DNA of 64,000 nt from Cryptomeria japonica. Taxonomy: Eukaryota > Streptophyta > Pinopsida > Cupressales > Cupressaceae. How positions within the stretch are numbered: position 1 is the stretch's first letter; every line of letters begins with the position of its first letter. Location of the stretch: NCBI RefSeq assembly GCF_030272615.1, contig NC_081412.1, positions 97,589,796 through 97,653,795 of the forward strand, given 5' to 3'. This document shows, piece after piece, positions 35,636-47,760 of the stretch. The notes beneath the pieces were generated by a model, which made no database searches, had not been told where the DNA came from, and was given only the letters and a program-made list of their open reading frames with translations. Made by a program: the position numbers and the translations under genes.

Positions 35636-37993
35636 GTGCTAGAGGGAATGTTTGAATTTTGAAACAAAGTTTACAAAATTGATTAATGCAAAATTTAAGA
35701 AAAAAATGATTATACAATTTGAACTTTGATGGGGAAGAGGATGACACAATTTCCAAAATGAAAGGGAATTAAAATTTTAAAATTAGGGCCAAGGGAAAAC
35801 CACTTAATTTTAAAATCAAAATTTTTAAAATCAGGGCAGACTACAATTAACCTCTTAAGTTTAAAATTTTTCTTGAAATTTGAAATGTTGAATTTTAAAG
35901 GTATTTTTTATTCTAGAGGGATCAAAAATCAACAAAATCAGTCAATCTTCTGGATTTAGGCTATAAAATACAGTCATAACAGTCTCCCAAAATTTTGGGG
36001 AAAAAGTCGAGGACCTTGGCGGGTACACACATGGTCTGACTAACTTTTTCAAAATTTTCAGGGATGGATATTACGATGATTTTAAAGATAACCCCAAAAA
36101 ATTGACGAATTTTATGACCTCTAGATGGGCGAAATGAAGGCACAAATGTGAAAATAGAACCCTATTAGGGTTTTGAAGAAAAAGAAGAATTGAATTGCAA
36201 ATATGACAAAGGTCAAACCTAATGGATAGAGACACCTTGGAAAATATTTAGAAGTCTCAATGTAAATAAAATTGATCTGAAATTTGCACAAAATCCAATT
36301 AATTTTAAATATTAGGGTTTCATGACCTAACCACTTAATTTTAAAATTTGAATTTTGGGAAAATGGGGGGAAATTGAAAATTGGAATTGTAGGATTGAGG
36401 ACGAATCTCAAAACAATCAGAAATCTTTAAATTAAATGAAAATCCAATTTTTGCACAAGTTCAAGATTATTTTTGAAAGTTAGGGTTTTAACAAGTAACC
36501 TCTTAATTTTTTAAATTTTAATTGCAAATTGAACAAGACAACGAGGAAATTAAATTTGACAATCAAAACAATTTTTCAGATCTAAGATAAACCACAAGCA
36601 AATTTTTAAAAATTACAAGTTCAATTTTAAATTAAAAAACTAGGGTTTTTAATGATTTAAACACTAAGTTTGCAGAAATTTGAAACTTGTAAATGAAAAA
36701 TATGCAATTTTGTTCAAAGGAAAGCATGCAAGATGTCGGGTTCACCAAAATATAATGTGGAAAAATGGTGATTGATGAGATCAAGAGGAAAACTACCCTT
36801 TCCCTCAAAGAGAGATGATAGTTTCACTATTGATTACCCTTCAAACGCTTTTCACCAAATTACATTTGGAAGAGGAGAGGAGAATTCACTAGATTCAACC
36901 TTCAAAGATGAAGATTGAATTATTAATGAAATGAGAATGATAAGTTGATCCTTTCTTCCTTATTTAAAATGTAAAGGAATTGATTGAATTATGTAGTGCA
37001 AGAGTGACCAAGAACTGATTATAACTTGATATCAGAATATGGGATGAAACTGTACACCTGGATCTGGTAGTAATATGTTGAGACAAAGTCACCCTGCAAA
37101 TTTGAGGAAAAGTTGCCAAGACCATGGCGGGAACGTACACGGTCCTCCGAAAAAATTGTGAAACAAAAAGGGTTTTTCCTCTTTTGCAAATGGAGCCCGA
37201 ATCTGAAAGTATAGCTTTGCACCTGCAACCTACACACAAAAAAGAGAGGAAAATGGGTTGGGATTGGGGGTTTGACTTTAGGTCAAACCCCAATTTTGGA
37301 ATTAACTAAGTAATGAAAGAAAGTACTTGCAAGTAGTTGTAAATGAGAGACTGAATTGTAAATCACCTCAAGGGAGGTTGTGGTAGCAATGTTGATAGAA
37401 ATGCTTGTATGGAATTGAATGTTGGAATAAATCTCCTCTTCAATGCTTGAATCCTTGACTTGAATTCAACACCTAGCCTTGAAGGGAGACTTGAGAATGG
37501 TTAATGCTAGAAAAGAATGCTTGAAGGCTCTTGAATGCTTGATCATTTGTGCAACTTGAATCTATCCAACTTCGACCTATACAACTTCAACCTATGTAAA
37601 TGAGATGATGAATTCCCCTTAAATACATGTTAATGGATTTGATTTTCATCACAGATCGACATCGGGCAAGTTTCCTTCCCAATGGACAACCAACAATGCA
37701 ACTCTAGGAAGGGTCCTGCCCAAAAATAGGGCAGGGATAGGGGTGCCATGCCCCTGTCTTGGGAGGAAAAGGGAACCACATGCCTATTCTATTGTGGAAA
37801 GTGTCTCCACACCCTTGTCCTACCCCTTTCTCTAGGGTAGAGTGTAGACGGGGTGATGCAGAGGCCAAGAAAGAAGTTGTTTTAAGGGCTAAGCAATATA
37901 TGGTCTTTGATTAGGATAGAGGATTCAATCTCGCATGCATGAAGACCCTAATGTAGTCAAAAATTTCTAGGGTTGCAATTTTATGATACTACA
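35636..37993 (-). repeat. LTR plus leader of copy D (outer end of the array)
   Basis: Homologous to 12794-15122 and 27006-29347. Ends tgatactaca at 37993, followed by unrelated PMD sequence, so this is the true outer end of the array. The expected TSD partner of acacg (37994-37998) is outside the window. Confidence 0.75.
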
Positions 37994-38376
37994 ACACGAC
38001 AGTCAAATCATCATAATCTAAAGCATCCCACGGGATATCATTTCTACCCTGTATCTGCAAATCCTGTTCAGTGCACTCAAATAGATCGCATAAACTATGA
38101 ATACTATCTCTGAGACCAAATGTAACTCTACCACCAAAGATCAAAACATGAAGGATATGTGGCACATCCTCCAAGGTAACTGATGCCTCTCGTGTGGGCA
38201 AATGAAAGGAACAAGTCTTCGAGTGCCACCGCTCAACCAAAGTAGTGATCATGGCCCTATTGGTCATAACCTATGGAATATGAAGGATGTCATATAATCC
38301 CAAATGCCTAATCAAGGTAACATCCTCCTGTGACAAATCATCTCGCTGATGCAGACCATCAAGCCTCGTCTATCTG
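37994..38376 (-). pseudogene. Antisense PMD (plant mobile domain) fragment of element U
   Basis: Minus-strand protein TRLDGLHQRDDLSQEDVTLI, stop, then TNRAMITTLVERWHSKTCSF and ASVTLEDVPHILHV. The pattern 'ALxTALVERWxxxTxxFHLPxGExTxTLEDV' is the N-terminal signature of the plant mobile domain. It has TAG stops near 38272 and 38374, and its C-terminus was cut by insertion of the array at 37993. It lies about 860 bp before the PPT and LTR of a plus-strand element, antisense to it, as in the antisense ORFs known from some Tat-lineage elements. It could also be a captured host gene. Confidence 0.72.
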
Positions 38377-39191
38377 CCTATCAACACATGGATATTTTCT
38401 TGCAAGTGAAACATGAGAAAATATCAGATAATTTATTCGCATGACAAAAATCATATCAAGTACTTTGGAAAAATTTCATAATCAACAAATGTGAACTGAT
38501 ATTTACAAATGCGCATCAACAAACATTCAATTGCGAACCAATTACATCAATTGCACATTAATATTCACAATTGCAGATCACTTAAAGCAATTGCAGATCA
38601 ATTAAAGTAATTACATATCAATATTTACAAATCTGAATTATTAAAGGCAATTGCACATCATTAAATACAATTGCGGATAAATTGATATACAATTGCACAT
38701 AAGATAAAAAATTCTTCTCTAACATCGAGAGGAAAAAGTTGGAAACACATGCAAAAACAAGAAAAATATTCAAAAGACGTACCATGCCTCTAGTGTCAGG
38801 CGGTCTCTAGTATGAACGCACTCAATCAGACAAGTGCAACCTCATTGTGTGGCCCACAATCTCGCTCCAAATTTGCCAGAAAGAACTGAAATCAAGAAGA
38901 TCTCCACAAAATCAAATGAATGTAAATAATCAAATTAAAAGGGCTAATTCACTATTTATAGCCAAAATTAGGGTTTTTACCTCTCCAACGGCAGCGGTCC
39001 AACTAAACTTCAAAGCACTTGTCGCACAGTTAAATGAACTCAAAATCACATGAAACTTCACATGATTTCTCATTACCATGGTATCGAAAAAATGGTCTTA
39101 GTTTTATAATTTTTTTACCACTTTTTTCCGAGGGGGCATATTTACACTATAAAGCATCATCGGGGCATACTAGGGCAAAAAAATTTCGTTT
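38377..39191 (+). other. 3' non-coding internal part of element U
   Basis: No sense ORF. Holds a cluster of caattgc motifs (about 38527-38700: aattgcacat, aattgcagat, aattgcggat) spaced irregularly, and cgagggggcatatttac at 39129-39145, which matches the sequence upstream of the S element PPT. Confidence 0.55.
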
Positions 39192-39228
39192 TCTTTGAAA
39201 CAACGTTGTTTCGACATTGTGTCAAAGA
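39192..39228 (+). repeat. Hairpin next to the PPT of element U
   Basis: Arms tctttgaaacaacg (39192-39205) and cattgtgtcaaaga (39215-39228) pair at 12 of 14 positions with a 9-base loop. Element S has the same hairpin at 50364-50401. Confidence 0.75.
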
Positions 39229-39236
39229 AGGGTAAA
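39224..39236 (+). promoter_or_regulatory. Polypurine tract of element U
   Basis: aaagaagggtaaa directly before the LTR start tgtagacac at 39237. Matches the S PPT (CAAAGAGGGGCAAAA). Confidence 0.7.
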
Positions 39237-39421
39237 TGTAGACACTGAAAAATATCTTTTTCATCATGTACTAATTATTCATCCTAATTAATTAAGTAAT
39301 TCTTTAATTATTTAATTAAGTTAATTATTCTTCTAAATTGACTCAATCATCATTCTTCATCTTATTAATTATTTATTTTCTATTCCTTAATTAATTAATC
39401 AGTTAACCCTATCTCAAATAT

Positions 39422-39670
39422 ATATTTTTTATGCAAAATATGTCTGGTAAAATTTTTAATGTGACCAATGACGCTGGCATGACACGCCCTCTGACTCCAC
39501 GAGAAATGGTTTTGACCCGGAGCTATGAACCGATGAGGCCAGAAACGGGGGACCTCATCCCCACACTTCACTTGTCAAATCCACGAGCTCAACGACCCAA
39601 CAAGGATTTGAACCTTGGTGGTCGCTTCACCAACGAAGTGTTCTAACCGCGACACTACATGTCTGAAGAC
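39422..39670 (-). mobile_element. tRNA-derived SINE
   Basis: Flanked by a 17-bp perfect TSD (39405-39421 and 39671-39687, aaccctatctcaaatat). On the minus strand it starts GTCTTCAGACATGTAGTGTC, has a box-A-like TAGTGTCGCGGTTAG and a box B GGTTCAAATCC (39603-39613 on the plus strand), and ends in an A-rich tail (ttttttatgc on the plus strand). The two boxes would form an internal RNA polymerase III promoter. The long TSD is typical of LINE-driven insertion. Confidence 0.88.
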
Positions 39671-40340
39671 AACCCTATCTCAAATATTACTTAAATATTA
39701 TTTATTTAATTAATTATGATTAATTCCTTAATTAAATAATCTTTATTATTTAATTTATCATATTTCTAATGTTTAAATAATTTCATTTAAATTATTTAAA
39801 TTAATTGACTTATTCTTCCAAATCCCCAAATTCTAATTCCAATTCATTTCATCTAATTTCATTTCACAATCCCCCAAATTCAAATTTCCTTTAATTTCAT
39901 CTAATTCCAAATCATCAAATTGACATTTCACAAATCTAAATTTTAGTTTTTTTCATGTGCATTTCAGCATTAGAAAGTCCAAATTCAAAATGAAAATCAA
40001 ATTCAATTTCAAATCCTATAGCACATGTTGAAATCATAAATGATTGATCAAATCAGTTAACCAATTAGTTAGCTCAGTTAACTCTTCAATCACCCCTTTT
40101 CACTCCAAATCACTTTTTTCTGACTAATCAACTAATCCACTTATCTCTCTAATCAATTCAGTCTTCTAATCCATCTATTCAGTCAACTATCCAGTCTATT
40201 CAGTCTACTAGTTAATCAATTAAGTTCACTCTGCAATCAAACCAGTCCACAAATCAATTAAGATGAGTTCACTAATCAAAATCAGTTGACTATCAATCAA
40301 GACTTGAGTTCAAATCCTCACCCCTTCTATGTTGAAAATC

Positions 40341-40348
40341 TATATAAA
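40341..40348 (+). promoter_or_regulatory. Probable TATA box of the T LTR
   Basis: tatataaa inside the LTR, about 290 bp before its end, followed by acaacatcattttcac, a plausible transcription start region. Confidence 0.55.
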
Positions 40349-40633
40349 CAACATCATTTTCACAAATCAATCTAGATCACACTCTTCAAAGCAATTGCCA
40401 ATCTTATGCAGGAATTTCAGTGCAATACCTAAGAGCCACCCAAGCAATTTCAGAGAAGAACAATGGAAGTCATAATGCAGGATGAGGGAGTTTCATTTAC
40501 TTGAATTTACTCTTATCTTGTGTTAAAACTATTAGTTTATGTTTGATTGTATTTGATTAGTTAAAGATTTGTGATCATCTTTACTCCCTAATCAGATTTA
40601 TAATTTTATTATGATATTCAAGCATGAGTACAA

Positions 40634-40655
40634 TTAGTGAACCTGACGTGAACTA
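40634..40655 (+). promoter_or_regulatory. Primer-binding site region of element T
   Basis: attagtgaacctgacgtgaac aligns with the PBS region of element S (minus: ATTGGTGAACCCAATGTGAAC), directly after the LTR end. The primer tRNA was not identified. The expected TGG is TAG here. Confidence 0.55.
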
Positions 40656-43417
40656 GCTTTCTGATATGTTTTTCTCATAATTTGCAGGTTTGTATGGAAC
40701 ATGAAAATATGATGCGCAATTGTATTGACAGAAATTCGCATTTGTTCATTTTGATGTGCAATTGTCATCATATTAGTTCACAATTGTACTCATTCTAATT
40801 CTCAATTGTAGGAATAGGTCAAAACTCACTTTTTTTTGCTGTTTATACTTTTCTAACATTTGCACTGCTAACCTAGAAAAATATTGCAATTCTAAAAAAA
40901 ATAATTTTTTATGCATTAAATGTTACTAACCCAATGCCAGGAAGGGTGACATTCAAAATTTCAAGTGCCAGAAGAAGAAAAGAGAATAAAAGACAACAAA
41001 AATCCTATCATAGTCTTATGAAGGTAGAAAGGAAGATCCAAGAAATCAAAGAAGAAGAAGCCATAACCTGATACCACAAGAATATACATAGATTCCTTGC
41101 TAAATTTGATTTCTTTGACAATATTGAAGTAATGGCATGAGTCATCCAGAGTGATTTGCTTGCAAACTGATTTACCTCTTCTATCTTCTATCTTTTTTAT
41201 TCTATGTTTAAGTAATTCACAATTGTTCAGATTTTTGTTCGCACTTATGCAGACATAAATTCGCAATTGTCGCGACATGAGTTTGCATTTGTAGTTAAAA
41301 TAGTTCACAATTGTGCATTATTTGATGCGCAATTGTTAGGAGTCAAAAAAGTATTGTTTTGGTTTGTCATAATTATGTCATAAATATGTTACGTATTTAC
41401 AAGACAGAGAAGTCAAAATTGTAATCAAAGAAAAGATTAGGCTGGAAAGCCCCCATGTGCCAACCATTCTCATGTTTCCTTACATGAGGCTGGACTTAGA
41501 TTAGCCAAATCTTTCCTTTTTGTGCTTTTAAAAAGAACAAGCAAAAAAAATGTTTTCTTTTTTTTTCTCATCATTGCAATATTGGATAAAAGGAACATCA
41601 TGTCAACTTGGAGAAACATCTCCATCTATCTTAGATAGTTTTGCAATGTTTTAAAAAGAATCCTTGTCTTTTGTGTTTGTGAGGTGATAGGTATATGCTC
41701 TTCCCTTCAATGGGAGATCAAAAATCCAGAACCATCTCTTCTTATGCTTTCTTTCAATTCTGCATTAGGATAAAACCCTTGAAAGGCCTACCTCCCAAGT
41801 AGCCCATAAGGCCAAGTGAGAGGGAATGACCTAAAGTGGTAACAACTAACACCAAGTATTCTGAACCACTATAAAATAAATGTGTTTTCAATGAAAATTG
41901 TAAGCAACAGGTGCTGGAATGGTATAGCGAGGATTAAATTTGTCAGATCTATGCCCACCCGAATGGAAGCCTGATTAAACATCTTAGAACTTAGAAGCCT
42001 AACTAGGTCAGTAACCAAACACTTTATTATCACACTGCAAGGGTGGGGAAGAATCCACCCCCAAGACACTCACCATATATCTCTCAGGATAATGAGTCAA
42101 TCAAGGAGCGATCCTCTTTGGTTTAATTTCCAGACAAAGGCAAAAAAATGGGTGCACCTTAGGGTGTGATGGACGCGTCTATTCTGGCTCCAAAATGATA
42201 GTACGGATTGATTAACACGTGTTTTAGTTGCACATTGTACATCATTGATTTTACAATTAATGGTTGCGGTTGACTAACCTGTCACTAACACGTTGTAAGA
42301 AAGGTTCGTTTTGGAGCTAGAATAGACACAATTGGGTGTGATAGGGTTGTTTGAGATGATGGAGTATCAAGATGTGGGTTGTGGTAATATTTGTGACCTT
42401 TTGACCTTAGGAGAGTCTTCTTGTTGTGCAATCGATTGACCAATTACTATTGAAAACAAAATGGGGTTTTGAAAAAGACCCCAACATTCATGGGGATTTG
42501 AAAAAGTTCCTTAAACAAGTATTCTATCTATGTTATTATTCTTTTTTTTATGTGTCTGTTGTGTCTTTTCTACATGATCAAACATTTTAAAGTGGAACAT
42601 CAACCAAGTTTTTCATACCAAACCAAAAGTTTCCCAACACAACAACCAAGAGTAAAAAATTCAAAAGAACAACCAAGTGTTTTCATCCAACAAGTTCAGC
42701 CAACATTCAAGAATATGGAAATAAATGGTGATTCATGTGATCATAGGTCCTCACACATATAGGAATGTATAGTCTAAGTTTTTTATCAACATCTTGCATA
42801 AGTCTTCACAATTAGGAGATTAAAAGTCCATTTGCATTCAAATTAGGAGAGTAAAAGTCAATCATTCACACTCCTCTTAGGATAGAGTCCTTACATCACA
42901 CATCTTAATACCCAAATCAGTTTGCATAGTATTCATTCGTCATAGTCCTTTTCATCATAGAAGTCTTAAGAACATATCCTTTGCATGGGTCTAAAAGGAG
43001 ACGATGATTTTCCATTTGAGCAACCCAATCTTGGACCAGACAATGATCAATTAGAGATAATTGATGGTTTGGACAACCTTGCTTGGGAAGTAAGAATTGA
43101 TCTCCCACAATATGAAGAAGTAGAAGCCATCATAGACAAAAAAATCCAGAAATCTGTTTGCCTTGATACAAAGCTAGCAAAATAAATCAAGGAATAAAGA
43201 AAACAAGAAGAATTTCGACAATTTATTGAAAAACTTATGGCAGATGTTCCTCACCAGTAATCTTTGTAGGGTATCATCATTCATAGATTTCATACATATT
43301 TAATTCATAAGTCTTGTATCCATATCAATCTACCATTTGCATTTAGAAGATCATAGTAAATCAAAGAGTGTCAAGATCACATGACAGTAACAAGATAAAA
43401 AAAAGTCAAAAAATCAA
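40656..43417 (+). other. Long leader of element T
   Basis: No convincing ORF. Contains caattg-type motifs at about 40713-41340. About 41790-41880 (ggcctacctccc ... gaatgacctaaagtgg ... ccactataaa) aligns with the leader of S at about 57070-57180 read on the minus strand, which links the two families. The function is unknown; long leaders are usual in Tat-like elements. Confidence 0.6.
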
Positions 43418-45764
43418 ATGGATATGAACAATGACCCATACTATAACCCAAATTGGAACATGAACACACCTCGAAGCTCAAGTTCTCAATCAAGAAATAG
43501 GGCTTTGATACCAACAGATCCCAATAGATTACCAACAATAGAGGAACTGCAAATAGGGTTAACACAAGAGGAAATAGAGGCATCTCAACAAGACCCCCAA
43601 GTCTTAATGTCAATCAACGCCCTTATCAACAACAATAGAGACAAGTATATGCCCCTCTTAATTCAAATTGGAGAAAAGTTGCTTCCTGATTTTGACATCT
43701 CCACAATATTGCCACCAAGTGTGACATTGAACCTAAACGCGACACAGATGTCCAATGCACCTACAACAACAACTCCTACATGAAGTGTTGCTCCAAGCAT
43801 GCAAATGGCTCCAACTCAGTTAAACACAACACAAGCAGCTATAAGTTCTACACCAATATCAGGGGTTACTTCAACAAGGTTCCAATCAATGCCCATTTTA
43901 AATTCACAAGCCATTGGTACTCCACAAGCAGCTCCATCAGTATCAATGAGATTTTCAACTAGTAGCCAAGGGATACAACATGAACATACCAATCCCTTTG
44001 GGTCTATTTAGGCTAACACAACGCCTCAGTTTACCTACTTCACAACACCTAGTAGTGGTTTCCATATAGTGCAAAGTCAAGCATCTTTAACAACACCAGT
44101 ATACACCACCTCTTCACCATATGTTGCAAACATATATGCATCAGGCATAGCCTTGACACAAACAAAAGTTTTGGCTCAGCAAGTTCAAAACTTACAAAAG
44201 AAAATGGTGAGTATGCAAGCAAGCAAGGACAAGAAAAGCTACACATTGGAAGATCTCAAGCCTTATCCCTATGATAGATCTCTCTGTATGCCACCCTTTC
44301 CTCCATACTTTGAGACACCTAAGTTTGATAAATACAAAGGAAAGGGTGATCTAAGAGATCATATAAGAGGATTTTTTACATCTTGCATAGAAGTGGCACA
44401 TGAAGACACATATCTACTAAGAATATTTCCTAAGAGTCTTGGAGGGCCCGCATTAGAATGGTTCTCACGTCTACCTCCTAATATTACTTCGTGGGGAGAG
44501 CTAGTAGAGTTGTTTATCTCAAACTTCTCTTATAATATAGACAATCTAATGAGTCTGATAGATTTGTGCACCACAAAGTAGAAAGAAACAAACTTTTTCT
44601 ACATTCTTACAAAGATGGAGAGCATTGTATAGAAGGTATCCAAGCAATATACTCGAGGCAAAACAAGTGGACATATTCAGTGAGAATCTTCTTCGACCAT
44701 TCAAATATCCTTTGCAAATGCAATGTTTTGATACATTCAAGGATATCACAGAAAAAGGTCTCAAATGTGAGAAGGGATTGTTGGAACAAGGTATCATAAA
44801 AAATGGTAGAGGCGCAGGAGTACCCAACAATGCAAGTTTAGATAAAACCAAAATTTGGTCAAGGAACAAGAAAGTTACAAATGATGGTGTAGTTGATGAA
44901 AGATTGGTCAATAGAGATCAACCCACACTATCATTACAAGGATCAAACCAAAATGTGAATCAATCACAAGCAAATAATGCAACTATAACCACTACCAATG
45001 CAGTCCAATCTAATGTAGTTAGACCTCCAAGAAATATGGCACCAAAGAGAAATTTCACACCTTTGGGGGAACTTGGTGATGTTTCTCTAAAGAAGCTAAT
45101 ACAAACAAACATGATAACATTGCCAGAAGAAAGACCATATGAGCTAGGCCCATTCAAACCAGCCTGGTGGAATGACAATGATTTTTGTGATTATCATCGC
45201 TCCAAGGGACACAAAACATCTAATTGTTACAAGATCAAGAATCTCATCTAGGACCTGATAGATCAAGGTGATGTAATAGTAGATACAGATAAAGGATCAT
45301 CAAAATAGACACATATCATATATAAAGATCCTTTTGTGAAGCATAATCAAGGACAAGCATCTACATCCAAAGGACAAGACAATACGACCAACTACACCAA
45401 GGTTGCATACAATTACACAATCAATGCAATTAGTGAAGGAGAGGTAACGACATCAACCATCACCATTGACCCTAAAAATAAAGATGTTCAGAACAACCAG
45501 GTTTGCATGGTGTTAGACAATTCTCCAGCAAATAGAATCAAAGATTTACCCCTTGTACATTCACATCTAATTGATTGGGGGCAAGAGGACTCACCAAATC
45601 TAGACTGGTTTGAGAATGACGAAGCTATTGCAGAATTCCTTGGTGTTAGAGAAGGCTTTCCCTATGGGTATCATAAGAAAGGATTTTCAGTAGACTTGGA
45701 TAGAACAAAATACTTTGGTGAGGCTAGCTCGTCCTTGAATCTAGATGAATCAGAGGAGACATAA
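43418..45764 (+). pseudogene. Element T gag
   Basis: Pieces 43418-43783, 43799-44011, 44069-44581, then a frameshift, 44625-45251 and 45336-45764. Start MDMNNDPYYNPNWNMNTPRS. The gag domain holds FDKYKGKGDLRDHIRGFFTS and LGGPALEWFSRLPPNITSWG, and the knuckle CDYHRSKGHKTSNC is intact at about 45187-45230. Stops are TGA at 43781, TAG at 44009 and others. After the knuckle the sequence passes to an acidic linker (DWGQEDSPNLDWFENDEAIA) with no D-[ST]-G site, so the protease has probably been deleted. Confidence 0.82.
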
Positions 45765-45779
45765 ACAATGACTAGAGGA

Positions 45780-46600
45780 AAACTGGATGATCTTCCCATT
45801 GACAGAGAACAATCATCATTTCTTATGGAGGAAACAAAAGAAGTCAACAATGGAGATTCATAAAATATAAAAAAGATTCATCTAGCAAAATCTCTAAACC
45901 TTATGGAGAAAGAAAAATTCATCAACTTCTTCAAGAAAAGACCCATCAAATCTGCATTGTCTTATGTAGATATGCCAGGATTGGACCCCAAGTAGGTACT
46001 GCATCACTTACCTCTCTTACTAGGAGTAAATCCATACAAGAAAAAAATAAGAAAAATGCATCCTCATATAGCCCTACTAGTGAAGATCGAATTGCAGAAA
46101 CTATTAGATGTGGGCTTCATCAGACCTATTGATTATGCGGAGTGGATCTCCAATCTAGTCCCAATAACTAAACACTCTGGGTGACAAATTTCAAAGATCT
46201 TAACAAGGATTGTCCTAAAGATGATTTCCCACTCCCAAATATTGACATGATTGTAGACCTTATAGTAGGGAATAAAATTCTATCACTTATGGATGGATTT
46301 TCTGGCTATAATCAGATTAGAATAACACTTGAGGACCAAGCTAAAACAACATTCACTTGTACTTGGGGTACCTACTGCTGGAATGTAATGCCCTTTGGTC
46401 TCAAAAATGAAGGAGAAACATATCAAAGAGCAATGACCACATTGTTTCATGACATGATACATGATTTAATGGAAGACTATGTCGATGATATCCTAGAAAA
46501 ATCACAAACCAGAGCAAATCATTTAGAGGTCTTGGCAAAAATATTCGACAGATTGGAACAATACAAGGTAAGGTTAAATCCAAATTAAAGAAGTGTGTGC
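45780..46600 (+). pseudogene. Element T reverse transcriptase
   Basis: HPHIALLVKIELQKLLDVGF precedes a frameshift near 46170. The piece 46181-46588 has FKDLNKDCPKDDFPLPNIDM, LMDGFSGYNQI, TFTCTWGTYCWNVMPFGLKN and the catalytic EDYVDDILEKS. These are the classic Ty3/gypsy RT motifs. The frame breaks again at 46588. Confidence 0.92.
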
Positions 46601-47760
46601 TTAGTGTAATAGCTAGAAAGTTGTTAGGGTTCATAGTATCAAATAGAGGAATAGAGATAGATCCTGCAAAGGTGAAATCCATCTTAGAAATGCCAACACC
46701 AACAACACTTAAACAAATCAGAAGTCTACAGGGTCGGTTTCAATCTATTTAACACTTCATAGCACAGTTGACAGATAATTGCCATCCATTTCAACACCTT
46801 TTGAAGAAAGGTGTTACATTCAAATGGTCACAATAATTCCAAGAGGTATTTCAAGCTTTGAAAGACTATCTATTGGCAACACCAGTTTTGATACCACTAG
46901 TCCATGGAAGACCATTACTCTTGTATATATCAACCACCAACTCAGCTTTGGATTCTCTTTTAGCACAACGCGATGATCAAGGGAAAGAATGAGAAATCTA
47001 CTACATTAGTAGAGCCCTTGTAGGTTATGAATTGAATTACACTATTATTGAGCGTACATGCCTAGGAGTGGTCTTTGCCTCCCAAAAGCTAAGACACTAC
47101 ATGAACAGTTACAAGATCCAACTCATTGGAAAATTTGATCCACTCAAGTACCTTTTAAGTAGATCCACACTGACTGGAAGGTTGGCCAAATGGGTAATGA
47201 TCCTTAGTGAATTCAACATTGAATATGTTGATAGGAAAGCCATCAAAGGGAAAATTATTGCAAACCAATTGGTAGAAGCACCAATGACAAACCACCATCC
47301 TATGTTGATAGAGTTTCCAGATGAGTTTGTCTTTATAGACAATATCTAACGAATGGAAACTATTCTTTGATGGATCTAATACAAACCATGGAGCAGGGGT
47401 GGGAGTTCTTTTTATCACGCCTCAAGGTTATTCCATTCCTAAGTCATTCAATAAGTTTCACATGCACAAACAACATAGCTGAGTATGAAGCCTTGGTCAT
47501 AAGACTTCAGACAACAATGCAATGGAAAATAAAGGACCTACAAGTATATGGTGACTCTCAACTCATTATAAATCAGGTCAATACTGATTATGAAACCAAA
47601 GATGACCAGTTGGCACCTTATAAGTAGTTGGTAGATGAATTAAAGTCATATTTAACCATCACATTTGAGAAAATCCTCAGGGCACAAAACCGAGTTGCAG
47701 ATGCAATGGCAACTAGGGGATCTCTCCTAGACATGCCAAACAATGGAAATCAATTTGAGT
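46601..47760 (+). pseudogene. Element T RNase H and second RNase H-like domain
   Basis: First domain: LLGFIVSNRGIEIDPAKVKS, PLVHGRPLLLYIS, YYISRALVGYELNYTIIERT. From about 47350 a second domain, LFFDGSNTNHGAGVGVLF, EYEALVIRLQTTMQWKIKDL, VYGDSQLIINQV and DELKSYLTITFEKILRAQNR, is the archaeal-type RNase H typical of the Tat lineage. Several stops and shifts separate the pieces (47032-47349, 47367-47627). Confidence 0.85.

Larger units (their letters stand above)
1..37993 (-). mobile_element. Tandem array of three gag-protease-only Ty3/gypsy elements (copies D, B, A)
   Basis: Reading the minus strand from 37993 downwards the order is LTR-D, gag-pro D, 3' internal part, LTR-B, gag-pro B, 3' internal part, LTR-A, gag-pro A. 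Only one LTR lies between neighbouring copies. The LTR outer ends at 15122 and 29347 run straight into matching internal sequence (tttagyccccactttag...), while the end at 37993 meets unrelated DNA. No reverse transcriptase, RNase H or integrase is seen in any copy, so the family looks non-autonomous. The gag type and the knuckle CxxHxxxGHxxxxC resemble the Tat/Ogre group of Ty3/gypsy. All copies are broken by later insertions. The left edge of the array lies outside the window. Confidence 0.75.
39237..40633 (+). repeat. LTR shared by elements U (3') and T (5')
   Basis: Starts tgtagacactg after a PPT and ends atgagtaca before a PBS-like sequence, so it has internal sequence on both sides. 1397 bp including a SINE (266 bp with its TSD). 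A TATA box lies at 40341-40348. The start TGTAGACAC is the same as in element S. Confidence 0.65.

Noticed and set aside
39590-39665. Possible tRNA gene (box B ggttcaaatcc, minus strand)
   Set aside because: No cloverleaf could be built, and the sequence is part of a SINE bounded by a 17-bp TSD.
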